A DNA stretch of 60,000 bases. Origin: Strigamia acuminata. Taxonomy: Eukaryota; Arthropoda; Chilopoda; Geophilomorpha; Linotaeniidae. The number at the start of each line of letters is the position of its first letter. Within the stretch, counting starts at the first letter, position 1. Below the pieces are notes generated by a model, which was not told the origin of the DNA, made no database searches, and saw only the letters and a list, made by a program, of their open reading frames with translations. Where the stretch lies: assembly GCA_949358305.1 (NCBI GenBank), contig OX442314.1, positions 16,859,060-16,919,059 of the forward strand, given 5' to 3'. The position numbers were made by a program, and so were the translations under genes. Shown here one piece after another: positions 10,752 through 24,200 of this stretch.

Positions 10752-13700
10752 TTAGAGATCAATTAGCATTGACCGCGGGTCTTCCACAGCCGATTTAATT
10801 TTCTTTAGAAACGTGACCGCTTCTCGCCCATCGATTAATCGATGGTCGTAAGTCAAAGCCACATACATCATTGGACGAATCACGATCTAAAATAACAAAA
10901 TCATATTAATATCGACTCTCACACTTACAAACCTCAATTTTACCTGTCCCTTAATAGCTACGGGTCGTTCGAATATAGCGTGCATTCCCAAAATTGCTGA
11001 TTGCGGGGGATTTATGATCGGTGTTCCAAACATCGAGCCGAAAACTCCACCGTTGCTGATGGTAAATGTGCCACCATCCATATCTTCAATAGCCAAACTA
11101 CCAGTACGAGCCTAAGAAACAAACATCAAAGCCGTGTGCACTTTGGCTCTCAATTTTACCTCTACCTTTTCACCTAGTGCCACTGTTGCTCTTTCAACAT
11201 CAACAAAATTCATCGTTTCTACATTGCGCAGCACGGGCACCACGAGACCTTTAGGTGTTGCAACAGCCACACTAATATCTATATAGTCGCGATAAACTAT
11301 TTCTTGTCCGTCGATTACTGAAAAAAACAACGTTTTCAATTTTAACCAAGCAAATCCTTCCAACTTTATTACCTGCATTGACAATTGGTTGCTCTTTAAG
11401 CGCGTAAGCTGAAGCCACAACAAAACAAGACATAAAACCCAATTTAATTCCATGCTTTTTTTGAAATTCCGTCTGAACAGACTTGCGTAAGTCGGCAATA
11501 TTGCTAAAAAAAAAAAAAACAGTGTTAAAAATAATTAAAATAATTGTGGGAACGGAAAGATTGAACTTTAAATAATTAATTAATTACCTCATGTCGACTT
11601 CATTAAACGTGGTTAGCATTGCATTCGTATTTTGAGCTTCCTTTAATCGTTGCGCGATTCGTAATCTCATGCGATTCATTTTCACCCGCTGTTCCGTTCG
11701 AGTTCCCGTAATTTTCGACGAGGGATCAGCACCCACCGCTGACGACGGCGGTGCGGCTGGAATGGGCCGAACTGCTGCGACTGGTGTTGCTGTCATAGGT
11801 GCAGCCGGGGGTGGTGAAGGTGGCATTGGCCGAGCCGGGGCAGCCGGAGCTGATGGCGGCGGCGGCGGCGGTGGTGGCGGGGGTTTAGGAGCGGCCGCTG
11901 CTGCCGGTTTAGCAGCAGGTTTAGCTGCAGGTGCAGCACCTTTCGAACAAACCAAACAATTTATCAACAAATCATATTTAATTACACTTTTTTCTTCCAC
12001 AATAATTACCACCAGAAGCACCAACTTTTAACTTAAACAGAGCTTGCCCTGGTTTGACAGTGGTGCCGTCTGCTATCAACAACTCTTCTATCACTCCAGC
12101 AGCAGGCGCTATGACTGGAATCGAAGTCTAAGCAAACAACAAACAAAAGAAATAAAAAAAATAATTAATTAATTAATTGCCATTTAGTTTTGAAAGATCG
12201 ACTAAATACTGCTGATTAAAAATAATTGAAAAACCAATTTAAAATTTTATTTTATAGAAATAAAAAAAAAAAATAATTATAAAGAATATGATCCGTAAAA
12301 AAAACTCGTAAAATGGTATCATACTTCTTTTCTATTTACCACGACCTAGCTATCGTATATCAAATGAAGGAGTGTGTCCAGGTGTTTTCAAGTAGGACAG
12401 ATGTTGCCGAAGAAAAGAAGCGTGTCTAAGAAAACATCTGTTCTTTCAATAGCTTTCTTCGGCCGCGTCCCGTTATAAAGCCTTCTTAGACCCTCCTTCC
12501 CACCCCTGAAATATAATTTTTCCTTGGCGAAAAAAATGCTATTTACATCCTAAAAGATGTTAAATCAAATTTATTGCCGTCTAATTATATTGCCTTTAAA
12601 TTACCATTAATGAAACTTCAAATAACTGGAATTAATCTGCCAATTTTTTTGCCTCCACTTCCCTCTCTAAATGATAGCAGGGTCAATCCATTGCCAGACT
12701 GCTTACATTTTAAGATATCATATCATTCTTTTGGGTGTGGACACACAGTTGCACATAATGTAATTATTAATACAATATCTCATGACAAATGTCCAGGGAC
12801 AAATTTCCGCTTCCAAAAAAAATATATAAAACGAAAAAAAGATGAAGCTGTAGGGACAGTGCGCATAAACTAACTACCCTTTCATTATAAAATTACTTTC
12901 CTTAATATGGGTTTGGTAAGCAGTATTAAAAAGCCCCTGACAAGCTCGTGAATCAAGAAATCGATATACACAACCTCATCTTACACCGAGGTCCAACCAA
13001 ACTCATATACTAATCAAAAAACATCACCAAGTGAAAATGGACTTGTCGTAATTAAGTTTCCTTCTATTTTTCATACGCTTGACAGCTGGGGGCCGGCCTT
13101 TCTTCGCTACTAACTCATCATAACACATCTAGTTCTATCTACTTTCAGACAAATGAGACGCGCAATAGCACTTTTTTATTAACCCTTTTCAATTTCTTTC
13201 GAAATGAGTTTTGAATTGTGTTTGAGTTTCACCTTTTGGCAAAAAGCGATATTTTTAAAAGGTCAGTTTAAAAAACGACTGCAGTCAGTGTGTTTATGGG
13301 GTAGTTAGGTGCCATTTTACATATGCGCTTATGTCTTATCACGAGCGCTTTAGCACTGTTCAATGTAGCGAGCGTCTCCTAAACCCCTTATTCATTAATT
13401 AAAGTTATAACGCACTGCTAATTAAAAGATCCGACTTATCTCGCTCGTGGTCTCTGACAGATAAATGGCGGCACACAGGCCGCTGATAAATTGCCAACTT
13501 TGTACGATTCAGTGAAGGCCTGACACGACGTTGGGAATATTGCTGCCTGATTTACAGGTAAACGGCGCTGTTAATTTGCGTACAGTGCCAAGCTTTATAA
13601 TATTTCCGTGGTTGTACTGGACTGGGCGCTGGTCTTGGACAATTACGCGAGCTCTGCTATAATAAAAGAAGTAATTAAGCAAGTTGCAAAGTTAGCGGGG

Positions 13701-16700
13701 ATTTTCATATTTTCTTCAAATTACGACCGATATTAAAATAAGATTTACAATCTCCATGTGCCACCTTATACAACAATGGCCGCCCTGATAAAAGGATTGC
13801 TTGCGTCAAATACCTAAGAAAGCAAATTAAATCCCACTGCTTTTCTAATATTTTCCCAGCTTTTCACACTTTCCCCACCTCACATTCCAACTTCATTTTA
13901 ACATTTTTCTAAGTCAAATTTAATTCACTCACTTTATCAGTTTCAATCTCCGCCACCACATCGTCTTCTTTCACGGCATCACCAACAGCTAGAACGAGCG
14001 CGAAAATAACATATCTTATTATTATTATTGTTTATTATTTACAAACACTTGTAATCCCAATCAAAATAAAAACAAAAAAAAACCAGACGTTGTTGAGAAC
14101 GGACGCAATCTTTTCTTTTAGTGGCGTAGTGTGTCAACTTTCATTTTATCCACGCCGTTACATCAACATCTGCGCAACTAAAATGTCCCTCAAAGTGACT
14201 CCTAATCCAATTGGCGCAGTTGTAAAAATTGAGCCGCAAAGACTAAGGCAGCCATCTGCAGAAATTTTTTTTTATTTACAGTTGCAGCACTTAAGAGGTC
14301 GCCCAATCTTTCGCTCCATCACCAAAATTGCCGCCATAACTCTCTAGTTAGGCAAAACAAACAAAGCTTTAATATCTCGCCCGTTCGCGATCGCGACGCA
14401 TTTCTGTTTCTTTCGATATTTATAATTATTAGACTGTCTATTTCAAGTGTTTCATCAGTTTAGCAAATGACATGCAATGATCCGGTTGTAAATGTTACCG
14501 CGAGCCATATTGAGTGCACTGGTCGAGGATACGCTACTTCGTCCGTGGTGAGCTGGATTACAGGTTGCACGACTAATCCCCTCCTCCCCCCTTTGATTAG
14601 TGGTCTTTGCTGCTTGGTTTCACTGCTCGCATTATTCTAACGTACACGTACACGTAGTAGCGAGCGCAAGAATCATTACAAAAGGGGTTAAGTTAAGAGT
14701 AAATTATATAATCTATTAATCTATCAAGTAAACTAATCCGCTGCTCAAATCTCGTGTCGAGCGATTTTTATGGGCATTGAGCGGGTGAAACCCTTTTAAG
14801 TTTTAATTATGTGTTTAGAGAAAAATCGTGCTAATTAATTTTATACATTTTTCCACTTTAGCTCCGAAAATGCTCTTTCAACCTTTGCCACTATCATCAC
14901 CGTATATAACGTTCGCACTCAATACCAGCTGTTCGGATCTGTAATTGTGTCAATTATCCAAAATCGTCACTCTACTCATTCAAATTGCTACCAAAATTAT
15001 TGACATTATCCGAACTTCGATATTGATAATATGATAATATTTCAACTCCAATTAATGATTATTTAGTAAATGATTATTTAGTAAATATTTTTTTTAAATA
15101 TTTCTTTATATTTAAATTTTTGGTTATTTTAACTAAGCAATTAGTGCATATCAATAAGCTATAAACCACTTTATTGCTCATTGTAAATATATAATTGTTT
15201 TACCACTCGCAGGAGTGAAGGGGTGAACGAAGTACACGAGATTAGATGGAACAAATTGATTAAATTTGGTTTTTTTCATATTAACCCAAAAAAAAATTCT
15301 TTTTTTTTTCTAAATGAACTCCCTCTAGTGGCTACTGTTATTACCTTTTTCCCACTTCAGATCGCCCTCAGAGATGGAGTCGGCAAACGGTGGCACATTC
15401 ACGGTCCTGGACTCCTGAACTGAAATTTAAAATGAGGGAAAAAAATGTGATGAATCTGATTAAATTACAAAATTTTTTGGCCGTAGAGATTTTTTTTTTT
15501 GCCCTAAGTACTTTGACCACTATCGAAAAATTCTCCAAGATAAATTCTTGGTTCAAAATTAAATCGTTTATTTTAAGATTAATACTTACATTGCCGTGGG
15601 CTCGTTTGAAAGCTCCGGTTATTGCGAATTTCGGAGAAATTGGTAAACAGCACATTGCAGCTGCAAAATTAATAAATTAAATTTGTTTTAAAAAAAATTT
15701 TATAAACAAAAATTTTAGCAATTAATATATATTTATTGAAGGCTAACAACTGCAGTTGCAAATAATAAAAGTTTCAAATTCTTGCGATTCCCCTCCAAAT
15801 TCGAATCGCAGAGATGAACAAAAGGAATCCAATATATGAATTCACGCAAGAATGGTCATTTTTCAAACATGTCATCATCAATCTTGAGAATTTAAATTAT
15901 TCTCAGCTATCTGGAGGTCGAATTTGAGGCTAATATACCTAAAGTGTTTGAACTTCTGAAAGAATGTGATGTTGTCGAATTTATTTTCACTGCTTAATGG
16001 AATTGCAAAACTTATTTCCGCTGCATCACATTCTTAAAATTGTTTCTATATCCTGTGTACATTCAAGAAATAATGGATATTGATAACAGAACAGACCAAA
16101 CTTTTTGTGTATCATCACAAAACGTTTTTCTTTTCTTTACCAATCACAAAAAAACGTATGAAATGTACGAAATAAATCAAAACACTTTTTGAATCAATCT
16201 AAACTTTTACCTTTTTCCTGATTCAAGTAAACACGGGGATGTCGTCCTTAATTCTTTGCGCTCCTGTCCTGAAACACATAAAATCCAATTAATGAAATTG
16301 TAAAAATTAAAATAATTTATGGGTTGTTTGGCCTTTAGATATAAACTTACCTGATGCACTTATACTTCTAGTGAAGGTTGTTTGTCCTGTCTGGAAGAAA
16401 ACAATCGTGACATAATTATTGCACACAATATTTTATTTTATTTCAATCAACATTTTAATGAGTGATAAATAAATAAATCTGCGGGATGTTTCTGGGTAAA
16501 AATCTACTGTTTACGTAAGGATAATTACACCTCTTGGAATTATATTTAGAGATATTCTTTCGCTCTAATTAATTAGCTTCGTATTTCTGTACGTGTGACG
16601 TAAGATGTGCGAGTAATGTGCGATTTGGAAAGATGTTTTAATTAAAACCACACCTATTTCTGAGGAAATAAATGAAATAAGATGCATGAATTGAGCTTGC

Positions 16701-16897
16701 CAAGGCTTAGGCTTAGCAATTTTCCTCATTTTTGGTCCAAGCTGCAGCCATTATCTCAAGAAACAAGATTGAAGACATTGTTCCGGGTTTTTAATCGACT
16801 TTAAATTTACCTTGAAATCATTGGTGACATGGTGAACGTAATATCGGCTAACATTTCGGGATACGGACCGAGATAGAGAAATGATCATGGCCGCCAT
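10752..16897 (-). CDS. DLST: Dihydrolipoamide succinyltransferase, E2 of 2-oxoglutarate dehydrogenase
   Basis: Twelve exons in transcript order: 16897-16811, 16390-16351, 16268-16211, 15660-15590, 15419-15345, 13988-13933, 12127-12010, 11939-11588, 11503-11373, 11317-11166, 11111-10944, 10886-10752. The sum is 480 residues; human DLST has 453. It transfers succinyl groups from lipoamide to CoA in the mitochondrial matrix (TCA cycle). Residues 1-85 are basic and hydroxylated with no acidic cluster, a mitochondrial presequence spread over four small exons. The lipoyl domain follows with EIETDK, lipoyl lysine K129. A long Ala/Pro linker with a run of ten prolines lies in exon 8. The catalytic domain ends with DHRLIDG (H451, D455). 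As in other animal DLST there is no peripheral E1-binding domain. The start is the first of two in-frame ATGs (MAAM). Long introns at 12128-13932 and 13989-15344 hold no other gene I can support. Confidence 0.96.
12397..12491. repeat. Three crossing inverted-repeat pairs inside a DLST intron
   Basis: Pair A is ACAGATGTT (12397-12405) with AACATCTGT (12433-12441). Pair B is GCCGAAGAAA (12406-12415) with TTTCTTCGGC (12454-12463). Pair C is GTCTAAGAA (12424-12432) with TTCTTAGAC (12483-12491). The order is A1 B1 C1 A2 B2 C2, so the helices cross instead of nesting. The flanking DLST intron (12128-13932) is otherwise featureless AT-rich sequence. Confidence 0.85.
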
Positions 16898-17089
16898 TGA
16901 GTTGAGACGGAAGAGATTTGCGCATGCTCAGCAATTAAACTCCATCTTGCTCTCCTACCCTGGCTCAATTCAATGACGTCATACTTTGTGTATCTACACG
17001 AGCGGTAAGATTTAAAATTATGACGCAACGAAGACAATCAGATAGAGGGTAAGAATTGGAGTCATGTGGCCCAGTAAAGATAGGTTAAC
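16898..17089. promoter_or_regulatory. DLST upstream region with CRE palindrome
   Basis: The perfect CRE TGACGTCA lies at 16974-16981, 77 bases before the DLST start codon. A GCGCATGC word resembling half of an NRF1 site lies at about 16920-16927, and a second TATGACGCAA lies near 17020. These motifs are common in promoters of mitochondrial genes. The interval may also serve a plus-strand transcript beginning near 17.1 kb. Confidence 0.5.
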
Positions 17090-17198
17090 GTGGCTTGTTG
17101 TAGCCTGTCTACACGGCAGCTTCTCCGTAGTTTGAGCGCCGCGAGTCGGCCGCGAGTCAGATCGACCGTGCAAGCTTCGAGGAACTTGGAAATGCGAG
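17090..17198 (+). other. Candidate 5'-UTR exon of the prospero transcript (tentative)
   Basis: A GC-rich stretch that ends at a donor-like GCGAG|gtattt (17198/17199), divergent from DLST. Its only ORF is short. It could be the first non-coding exon of the prospero gene some 14.5 kb downstream or of a separate non-coding RNA. Nothing in the sequence links them directly. Confidence 0.25.
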
Positions 17199-18372
17199 GT
17201 ATTTATTATTTAATTTTATTAACAATTGTTTTAATTTTTAAAAGCATTAGGTACAAATTTAGTTGCAAAGAGATTTTTATTTAAGAAAATCGAAGGTGTT
17301 AGTTTTGATCTAATGATAAAACGCAAAGAAAAAAAATTATCTTTGTTTATAATCTGACAAAAGGATGTTATTTTGCGTTTTAGATGTATTTTTTTCTTTT
17401 TTGTTTATTCATTTCTGTGGGAAAAAAAGTTTCTTTATTCATATTGTTCCAGTAACATTGAGATTGTCAACGTTCATTAAATATTTATTCGAGTCGTTTC
17501 ATTTAGTGAATGCCAACAAATATAATAATAATTTGTAAAATATGTAAATCCATTTTCTTTTGTCAAATCTTGATGCAAATCAGTGGAAGGTTTTATTTGT
17601 GTTTGCACGCAATGTTTTGTGTTTAAAAGACTTTTGCTACAGTCAAACATTGTTGTCACTGCTCATACTTTCTCATGTTTTTTTGTCCCATTCTGTTTGT
17701 CAAAGCGCTTACAGATAGGGAACACGTGTCTTAAATTGGAGTGGAAAAAGTAATAATAGGATTTTAGAAGAAATCAATGCAATTTTTTGTTGTTGTCTAC
17801 TTTAAATTTATTTGTTTGGGGTTTGGGGTATAGATTTTCAAGCTTAATTAATTTTTGAAAAAAAAATAAAGTTTCTGATGCAGAAAAATAGAAAGAAGGG
17901 CTTAAAGGTGTTGGAAACAAAAACATGTTTCTATGTTTGTGTTTCATAAAGGTAAATGCGGGGGTAAATGGCATATCCGGTGTGTCGAACTAATCGCATC
18001 TGTACAAAATGGCGCTTTCCATGAACGAAGCTTGGACGACGACATTTGTAAGCTATCTGATCACAACCCTCAAATCCAGACGCTACAATTTAATTAAAAA
18101 AATATAACAATATTCGGCTAATCGCGAGTAAAATTAACTCCGAAAACTTCAGAAAAGAAAAGAATTTTAATGTTTTGTCAAAAATGAAAATGTATCGTTC
18201 AAAAAATGTATTAAACATTTCTTAGATAAATATTACCGCATGTGAGACCTTGCGCGAGGCTAGCGACCGCAATAAATAGATGCTTTTAAACGATAACATC
18301 CGGGCAAAGCCAGATCCGGGCTCTTTGCACACTTTCTCATACAGGAACTTGCTTCTCGTTTGCTTCTTCCAG

Positions 18373-18516
18373 GTGGGCCCAAAGTGAGGCTAATCGCCAA
18401 TATCGTCTGCCCGTGAACGTCTTCTCTTCTTTGTTGCTCCTTGATGCCATTGAACCAGAAGAATTCGCCACCGAGACACCGAAGCAACGCAGGCACAAGC
18501 TAAGGAGCAAAACACG
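18373..18516 (+). other. Candidate non-coding exon upstream of prospero
   Basis: A block of raised GC bounded by a good acceptor (tgcttcttccag, ending 18372) and donor (gtatgttt, starting 18517). It has no long ORF; one ATG gives a 19-codon uORF. It is consistent with a 5'-UTR exon, but no junction evidence exists. Confidence 0.3.
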
Positions 18517-21169
18517 GTATGTTTTTCGATTTGTATACACGTTCGGTGCCGGTCGGCCACCCAAGCATGCTATTAGAGAACTAGAAGCCTTAGATGGAGC
18601 AAAATTGGAGCAAACTTAGCGGTTTTGACTTGACTATTTAGATTTATCGTTGCTTATGCCTTTTGTGTTGGGCGTGGGATTGTGGCTTTCGGACCGAGCT
18701 CTCTTTACCGAATCGTTTTAAAATGCGTTTTTTGGCGGTTTGTGTCGTGTCGGAGCGGTCGAAAATAGGTGGTGTCAAAATCATGTGCTTGTAGTGTTGT
18801 GTATCGACAAAAAGCGTGGTAATTCGCCGTGTTTGTGTTTGGTGTAGCACAAACTGATCGCGATTGCGACTAATGCGATGGTCGCTCATGGTTACCACGC
18901 TATGTACCGTTACAAGCGGCGATGTTGTTCTCGCTGGGTGGTTATCGCTCATCGCCGGCAAATAATCTTCGCTCGTTTTTACGCTACACACTTTCTCGCT
19001 TGATGCTAATTGCTTTTTGGAATTTTGCGGTGCTATTGAAATTCCGTATTTTTGCAAATAGTAATTTATTTATTGGAAAATCGGTAATTGGGTGAATTTA
19101 ATTTTCTTTTTTTTTATATTAAGTTGTGTGTCAATGTGTCACAACGTTTTTCCTTATTTACGACGAGCTTTTTTAAACTGAAGATTTAAGTGTGATATAA
19201 AAGACAAGGGGTGTTTTTAGTGGTTAAAATCAATCGACATTCTCGTTTTAGTTACGCGAAGTTAGTGGGGAAAAAAAAAAAAAGCTTTTTGTTTTGTTTT
19301 TGTTTTTTTTTTAAAATTCGTAAAAATTGAAAAGAAAATATTTAAGAAATGTTTTTGATATACAGAAAAGGAATTATGTTTTTGCTTTGAATTGCTCATG
19401 CTTACGTCATAATCAATAACTTAGATCTTTTAAGTGGATAAACATGCAAAGGTTGGATAAAGATAGATCTTTCAAACACACATTTTTCTCGAATAAAGTA
19501 AACTAGTCGAATGGAAAGACGAAACAATACCGAATGACCAGCTAATATTAATTCGAGTTTAGTTGATGAGCTTAATATTTGGTTTTTTTTTTGTGTTATG
19601 ACGTATTAACGACAAATAAACTTATAATTAATAATAATAATAATAATTTAGTATTATTTTATTATCATTACGGCCAATCAGATAAAATGTATGGGAATTA
19701 GTGCTAAGTTTTTGTAACTAAAACAAACTAAATGCCAATTGAATAAAAAAATAGTCTGACGAAAATAAAACGGTCGTGTGGGCTTTTTATTGAGGTGCAA
19801 GATGAATCACATCTGCCATCTAGTCACGAAGACATTATGCTCAAGTTTTATCAAATTTTAATTTATTTTTTTTAAATTTTTAAACTTTTTTTAAAAAAAA
19901 ATTTATTTAGATGTCGCGTTTGTATTTTTTACAATTTGGACAAATGAATTTTTTTTTTGGAAACATTTTTTAAACACATGTTTAATTCAACTTGGCTGTA
20001 ATAATAATAATAACGTCGGAGAAGAAATGGAAACTTTTCACTCTCCCGTTGGCCCATTTATCTGTTGTAAATTGTATCGGTGGGTCGTATAGGATAAAAG
20101 AAGTGAGCCATTTTGAGTTTTTTCTTGCTAAGCAAACAAAAGATTCCTTTTGTCCTGGTGATATACCTGCGCATGTGCATCTTGGTTAATCCATGTCCTA
20201 TTTTGAGGGGTGTACAGCTTGACTTGTCCATTCAAAGAGCTCAATTTGGAATCTGATGATTACTAACATATTGATTGAGGTTTCTACTGTTTTTCTTTTA
20301 TTCACATTTCATTTTTCATTTTTCATTTTGTTTAGTCGTTTTTTCGTTTGGTTAATGGAATAAAAACTGTGTCGACAGGGTTTAAATGGTTTGGAGAGAC
20401 AATTAATCATTCAAATTGGATTAAAGAAATCTTATTTACGGTTTTTCGGGCAATAAATGTTTGAAGAAAAAAAATTTGATGACTTCTAGACCATAACTAA
20501 AGAATTTTTTTTTTTTTAAATTGTAAATGTGTTTTAATTGTAAAAGCTGAGGTTAGGAATCGGAAGAAAAGGTTTTGTTTTGGATTTATGTGGGGTGTGG
20601 TGGACATTTTTAATTGAAGATGTTGATTAATATGCAAATTATTTGGATATCCATTGCGGGAAATGTGACTTTAGTGCTCGAAGGGGTTTTAGGGATATTG
20701 AATAACTGATGGAAAAATCAATCGAGAGTTTTCTTAAAATCACTTTTTCCAATGAATCTGATTGTGCCGTGGGAAAGGGGAGACGGGGCAATTTTCTTTG
20801 AATTTCGTTAAAAATCTTTGAAATATATTCATATATTTTTTTTTTTTTTTTTAAATTTTTATTTTTATTTTTTTAAATTTGTTTATTATTCTTAAAAAAT
20901 GCATCTGGGGCACGTTTCGTTTAATTTATTGTGAAATTGTGCAGGTGGTACCAGCCATTTTGATTAATTTCCATCATTTGTCCCTAACACGCAACCATTT
21001 TGTTCTTTCCACTTGATTAGCAAATTCAAAGGAACTCAACTTTATCGATCCGGCCGAGTGGGATTTTTCAACAACTCACTAATGACTGGACAAACAGTGT
21101 GTAAAATTGGAAATTCCGCAATTTCAACGAAAAGTTTCGCTTTCCAACGCCTTTAAGTCACAATTAGAA

Positions 21170-21267
21170 ATGAATGAATGAATGAGTGAATGAATGAATG
21201 AACGGAGTGGTACAATTTTCAACTCCAACTGCTCTGCACAGCTCTGCACGGCTCTGCACGGCTCTGC
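21170..21267. repeat. Microsatellite (GAAT)n and a 10-bp tandem repeat
   Basis: 21170-21202 is an impure TGAA/GAAT tetranucleotide run. 21231-21267 is about 3.7 copies of GCTCTGCACG. Both are simple tandem repeats in non-coding DNA. Confidence 0.9.
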
Positions 21268-24200
21268 TCCACATTTAAAAAATTTCAATTTTCTTGAGAT
21301 GCATTAAACTGAGGTGGGGGATAGTGGGAGGAAGAGAAGAGAAGAGTGGTTCTCTAAGCCCCTTTCTCCCCCCTGTTGCCTCTTTTTCCACTGACTCCTT
21401 TGTCTGTGGGGTGGAATAAAAATTAAAAGGATGGGGGATGAAAGAATATTAAGGTGCTGGTCTTAGTCATCCATTGTGTGTGTGCAACGATGAATCATCT
21501 CATTCTTGCGAGGGAGAAGCAAGAACAGATTGACCGCCATGTTGTAAGTGACTCACTTAATGATTAAGGTGTTCACTAGGTAAACAGTAAACACGTAGCA
21601 AACCTGGGGGTAGAATCAGAATCAGAAGCGACTCGTTTGGGGTTAAGAAATTGAAAGTTCGTTGAAGAATGAAAAAAAAAATGAAGGAAAAAAATGGTGA
21701 TTTTCATAATGATAATAAATTTCTTAAAATGCACATAAGGATTTTTGATCCGTCTTTGAATAGTGTATTTTACAATAGGGCATCTGTTATAAGGAAGGGA
21801 GGGAGGTAAGTCTTGTGGGGCTCCAGATGGTATTCCCTTCATCGCCTCCTCCCCTTCCCTACAGGGGTAACCAAGCAGAACCCCTCCTCCACCCTCCAAC
21901 CCCTACAAAGTTGACTCACTGCCTGCTGCTGTGTCTCAAGATGGAAACCGAGATGGAAAGCGATGCAAATGCTATGGGCCGTGGCAGCGCGTGGCGGTGG
22001 CGGGTAAATGGAATAAAGGGTGCTGAATTCGGCCCACTTTTCCTACTTTTTTTATGGTGGGAATAAAGAGCAATTTGGGTTTGGATTTCGGAGCGATTTT
22101 TTTTTTCTTTTTGTATTAAAAATTTCTTGTCTTCGTGCGAGATGTCGTGCGGGATAGACGAGCAAGTTTCGATTTGTGTACTATAATATTTTTATCTTTT
22201 TGTTTTCTTGGAATAAGTTTGTGTTTTTATTGATTTCGACGAGAGAAATGAAATAAAAGTTGAATATTTTAATTTTTTTTGGGTTGTGAAGTTTTATTTG
22301 ATTGGTTTTCTGCAAGTGTTTCGGGTGCAGGTGTTTTTGCTTACATTTATTGCAATTATTCTATTTGGGAAATAATTTTTTCAAAGAGGTTGCCCTTAAA
22401 TTTAAATACGGGAATAATCCAACAGATGGTTGCAATTTTTTTTTTTATCTTTTATTTTTTTATTTATTATCCACGTGAATTGAAAGAGAAAAAAAATTAT
22501 AAGATGTCTTTAAAACTTAGGCATATACGCAGTTATAAGGTAATTGGATCAATTCTAATTTGGTAGGTTAGGTTTGTTGAAAACACTTTGGAGGATTCTT
22601 TTATTAAATACACACTGATGAGTTTATATCGAGTTTTACCTAATTAATTTTAAGTTGAAGTTCAAGGTTGGCTAAATTGGAGTTGCTATTTAATAAATTG
22701 TATTGTGTTGTGTGTATAGTGTTTAGTTTGATGTCTCGAGAAGACAATGAAGTTTGGAGTGAGTTTTGGGGGGTGGCGGGGGGATCGCGAATGAGGAATT
22801 TGTTCATTTGACTGTCTTTTGAGTCACGATGATAGCTGCTGTGGTCTCATTTAATTTGTTCTGGGAATTTTGGGAATTCAAAATGGTGGACAGCCAAGTT
22901 TTCTTAATTTGACAATACGCCCACTAAGAGGAGACATTTGCATTCTGGGGCAACAAAATGAGTTAAGGCAGAGTTTGAAATGGAATTTTGGGCATTTTTA
23001 TTTGCTCGCTAAAAAGTTTTAAATTTAGTTTAGACCCCCGAAGAAAATGAAGGGTTTTATTTTATTTTCAGTCGTTGGTTTTCACCAGGCCACTTTAGTG
23101 ATTAAAATGCAAATCTAACCATATACATTTTCTACTCTATCAGCCATTTTGACTCCAGGTGGATCCATTTCCTCGTCGTGGCTTCAACCCTTCCAACCCT
23201 TCCAACCCTAATTATTTACAACCAGGAAGGAACTTAAGTAACAATGTTTGCATGGATTTCCTAAGGAAATTCCATCCTCATTTCCTTATGGATGCCTACC
23301 TTCCCAAATGACCAATTTTGAATACACTTTGCAAACGTTCGTCTTTCGATTCCATACTTAACTCAAACTTGCAACTATTCCTCGTGAAATGCACACTCGA
23401 CTCTTTTATTTTTGTATTTTTAAATTTTTGTTTTAAAATTCCTCTCTTATTCTCTGGGTGTCTTCTTTAATAACCCTCTGATGGAGCAATTAGGAAGGAA
23501 ACTGTCCATGATAAAACAGTTGGAAATTTGTTGTAACCACACCCTCTTTTACAAAATTACTCTTGGGATGGTGTCAGCTACCAAAAATTACGTAATAAGA
23601 AGTTAGGCAGAGTACATTAGTAAGAGTATAAAGCATCGAGAGTCGCAATCTGTGCTCTATGCAGTAGTAGTATTTACTATTTATTTTAGTATCGAGGACT
23701 GTTTATTTTTTGATTAACTGGAACTATATAAAACACTTCCTGGTTGGTGTTAGTGAATGAGTTGTCTTTTTGCACCGCGTTTCGTCCTATTTTTAATTAA
23801 ACCCCTTTTTTCTCCCCTCTTATTGATTGCTTAACTATATTTAACCGTGAGGTCGATTTAGATGCAATTTATGGATATCAGGGATTATTTTAGCGCTTTT
23901 TTAAAATAAAAAAATTTTTTAATTGACCTTGATGTTGTTTATTAATTTAAAATTTACAATTTTTTTTAGTTGCACAAGATCTTAGTATGTAAACGGCAGA
24001 TGGTACGATATGAAATACGAACCACCTGCAAGACTTTAATCTTGAAAAGAGAAAAGCAGTTTGGAGCAATTTCAAATTGGGTTGCGTAAATTTTCAAGTT
24101 TGGACTTGAACTTTTGACTCGAGGTACTTTGTTTCTAAACATGTGAACATTGTTTGATGTTAATTTGGTTAGTCTCTTAAGCTGGTGTTGAAAATTGGAG

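Noticed and set aside
11669-12031. 120-codon glycine/alanine-rich plus-strand open frame
   Set aside because: It is the antisense shadow of the Ala/Pro linker in DLST exon 8.
18644-19057. 137-codon minus-strand open frame
   Set aside because: No domain, no splice or promoter context, and it lies in probable prospero upstream DNA. Open frames near this length are only mildly unexpected given the number of frames examined.
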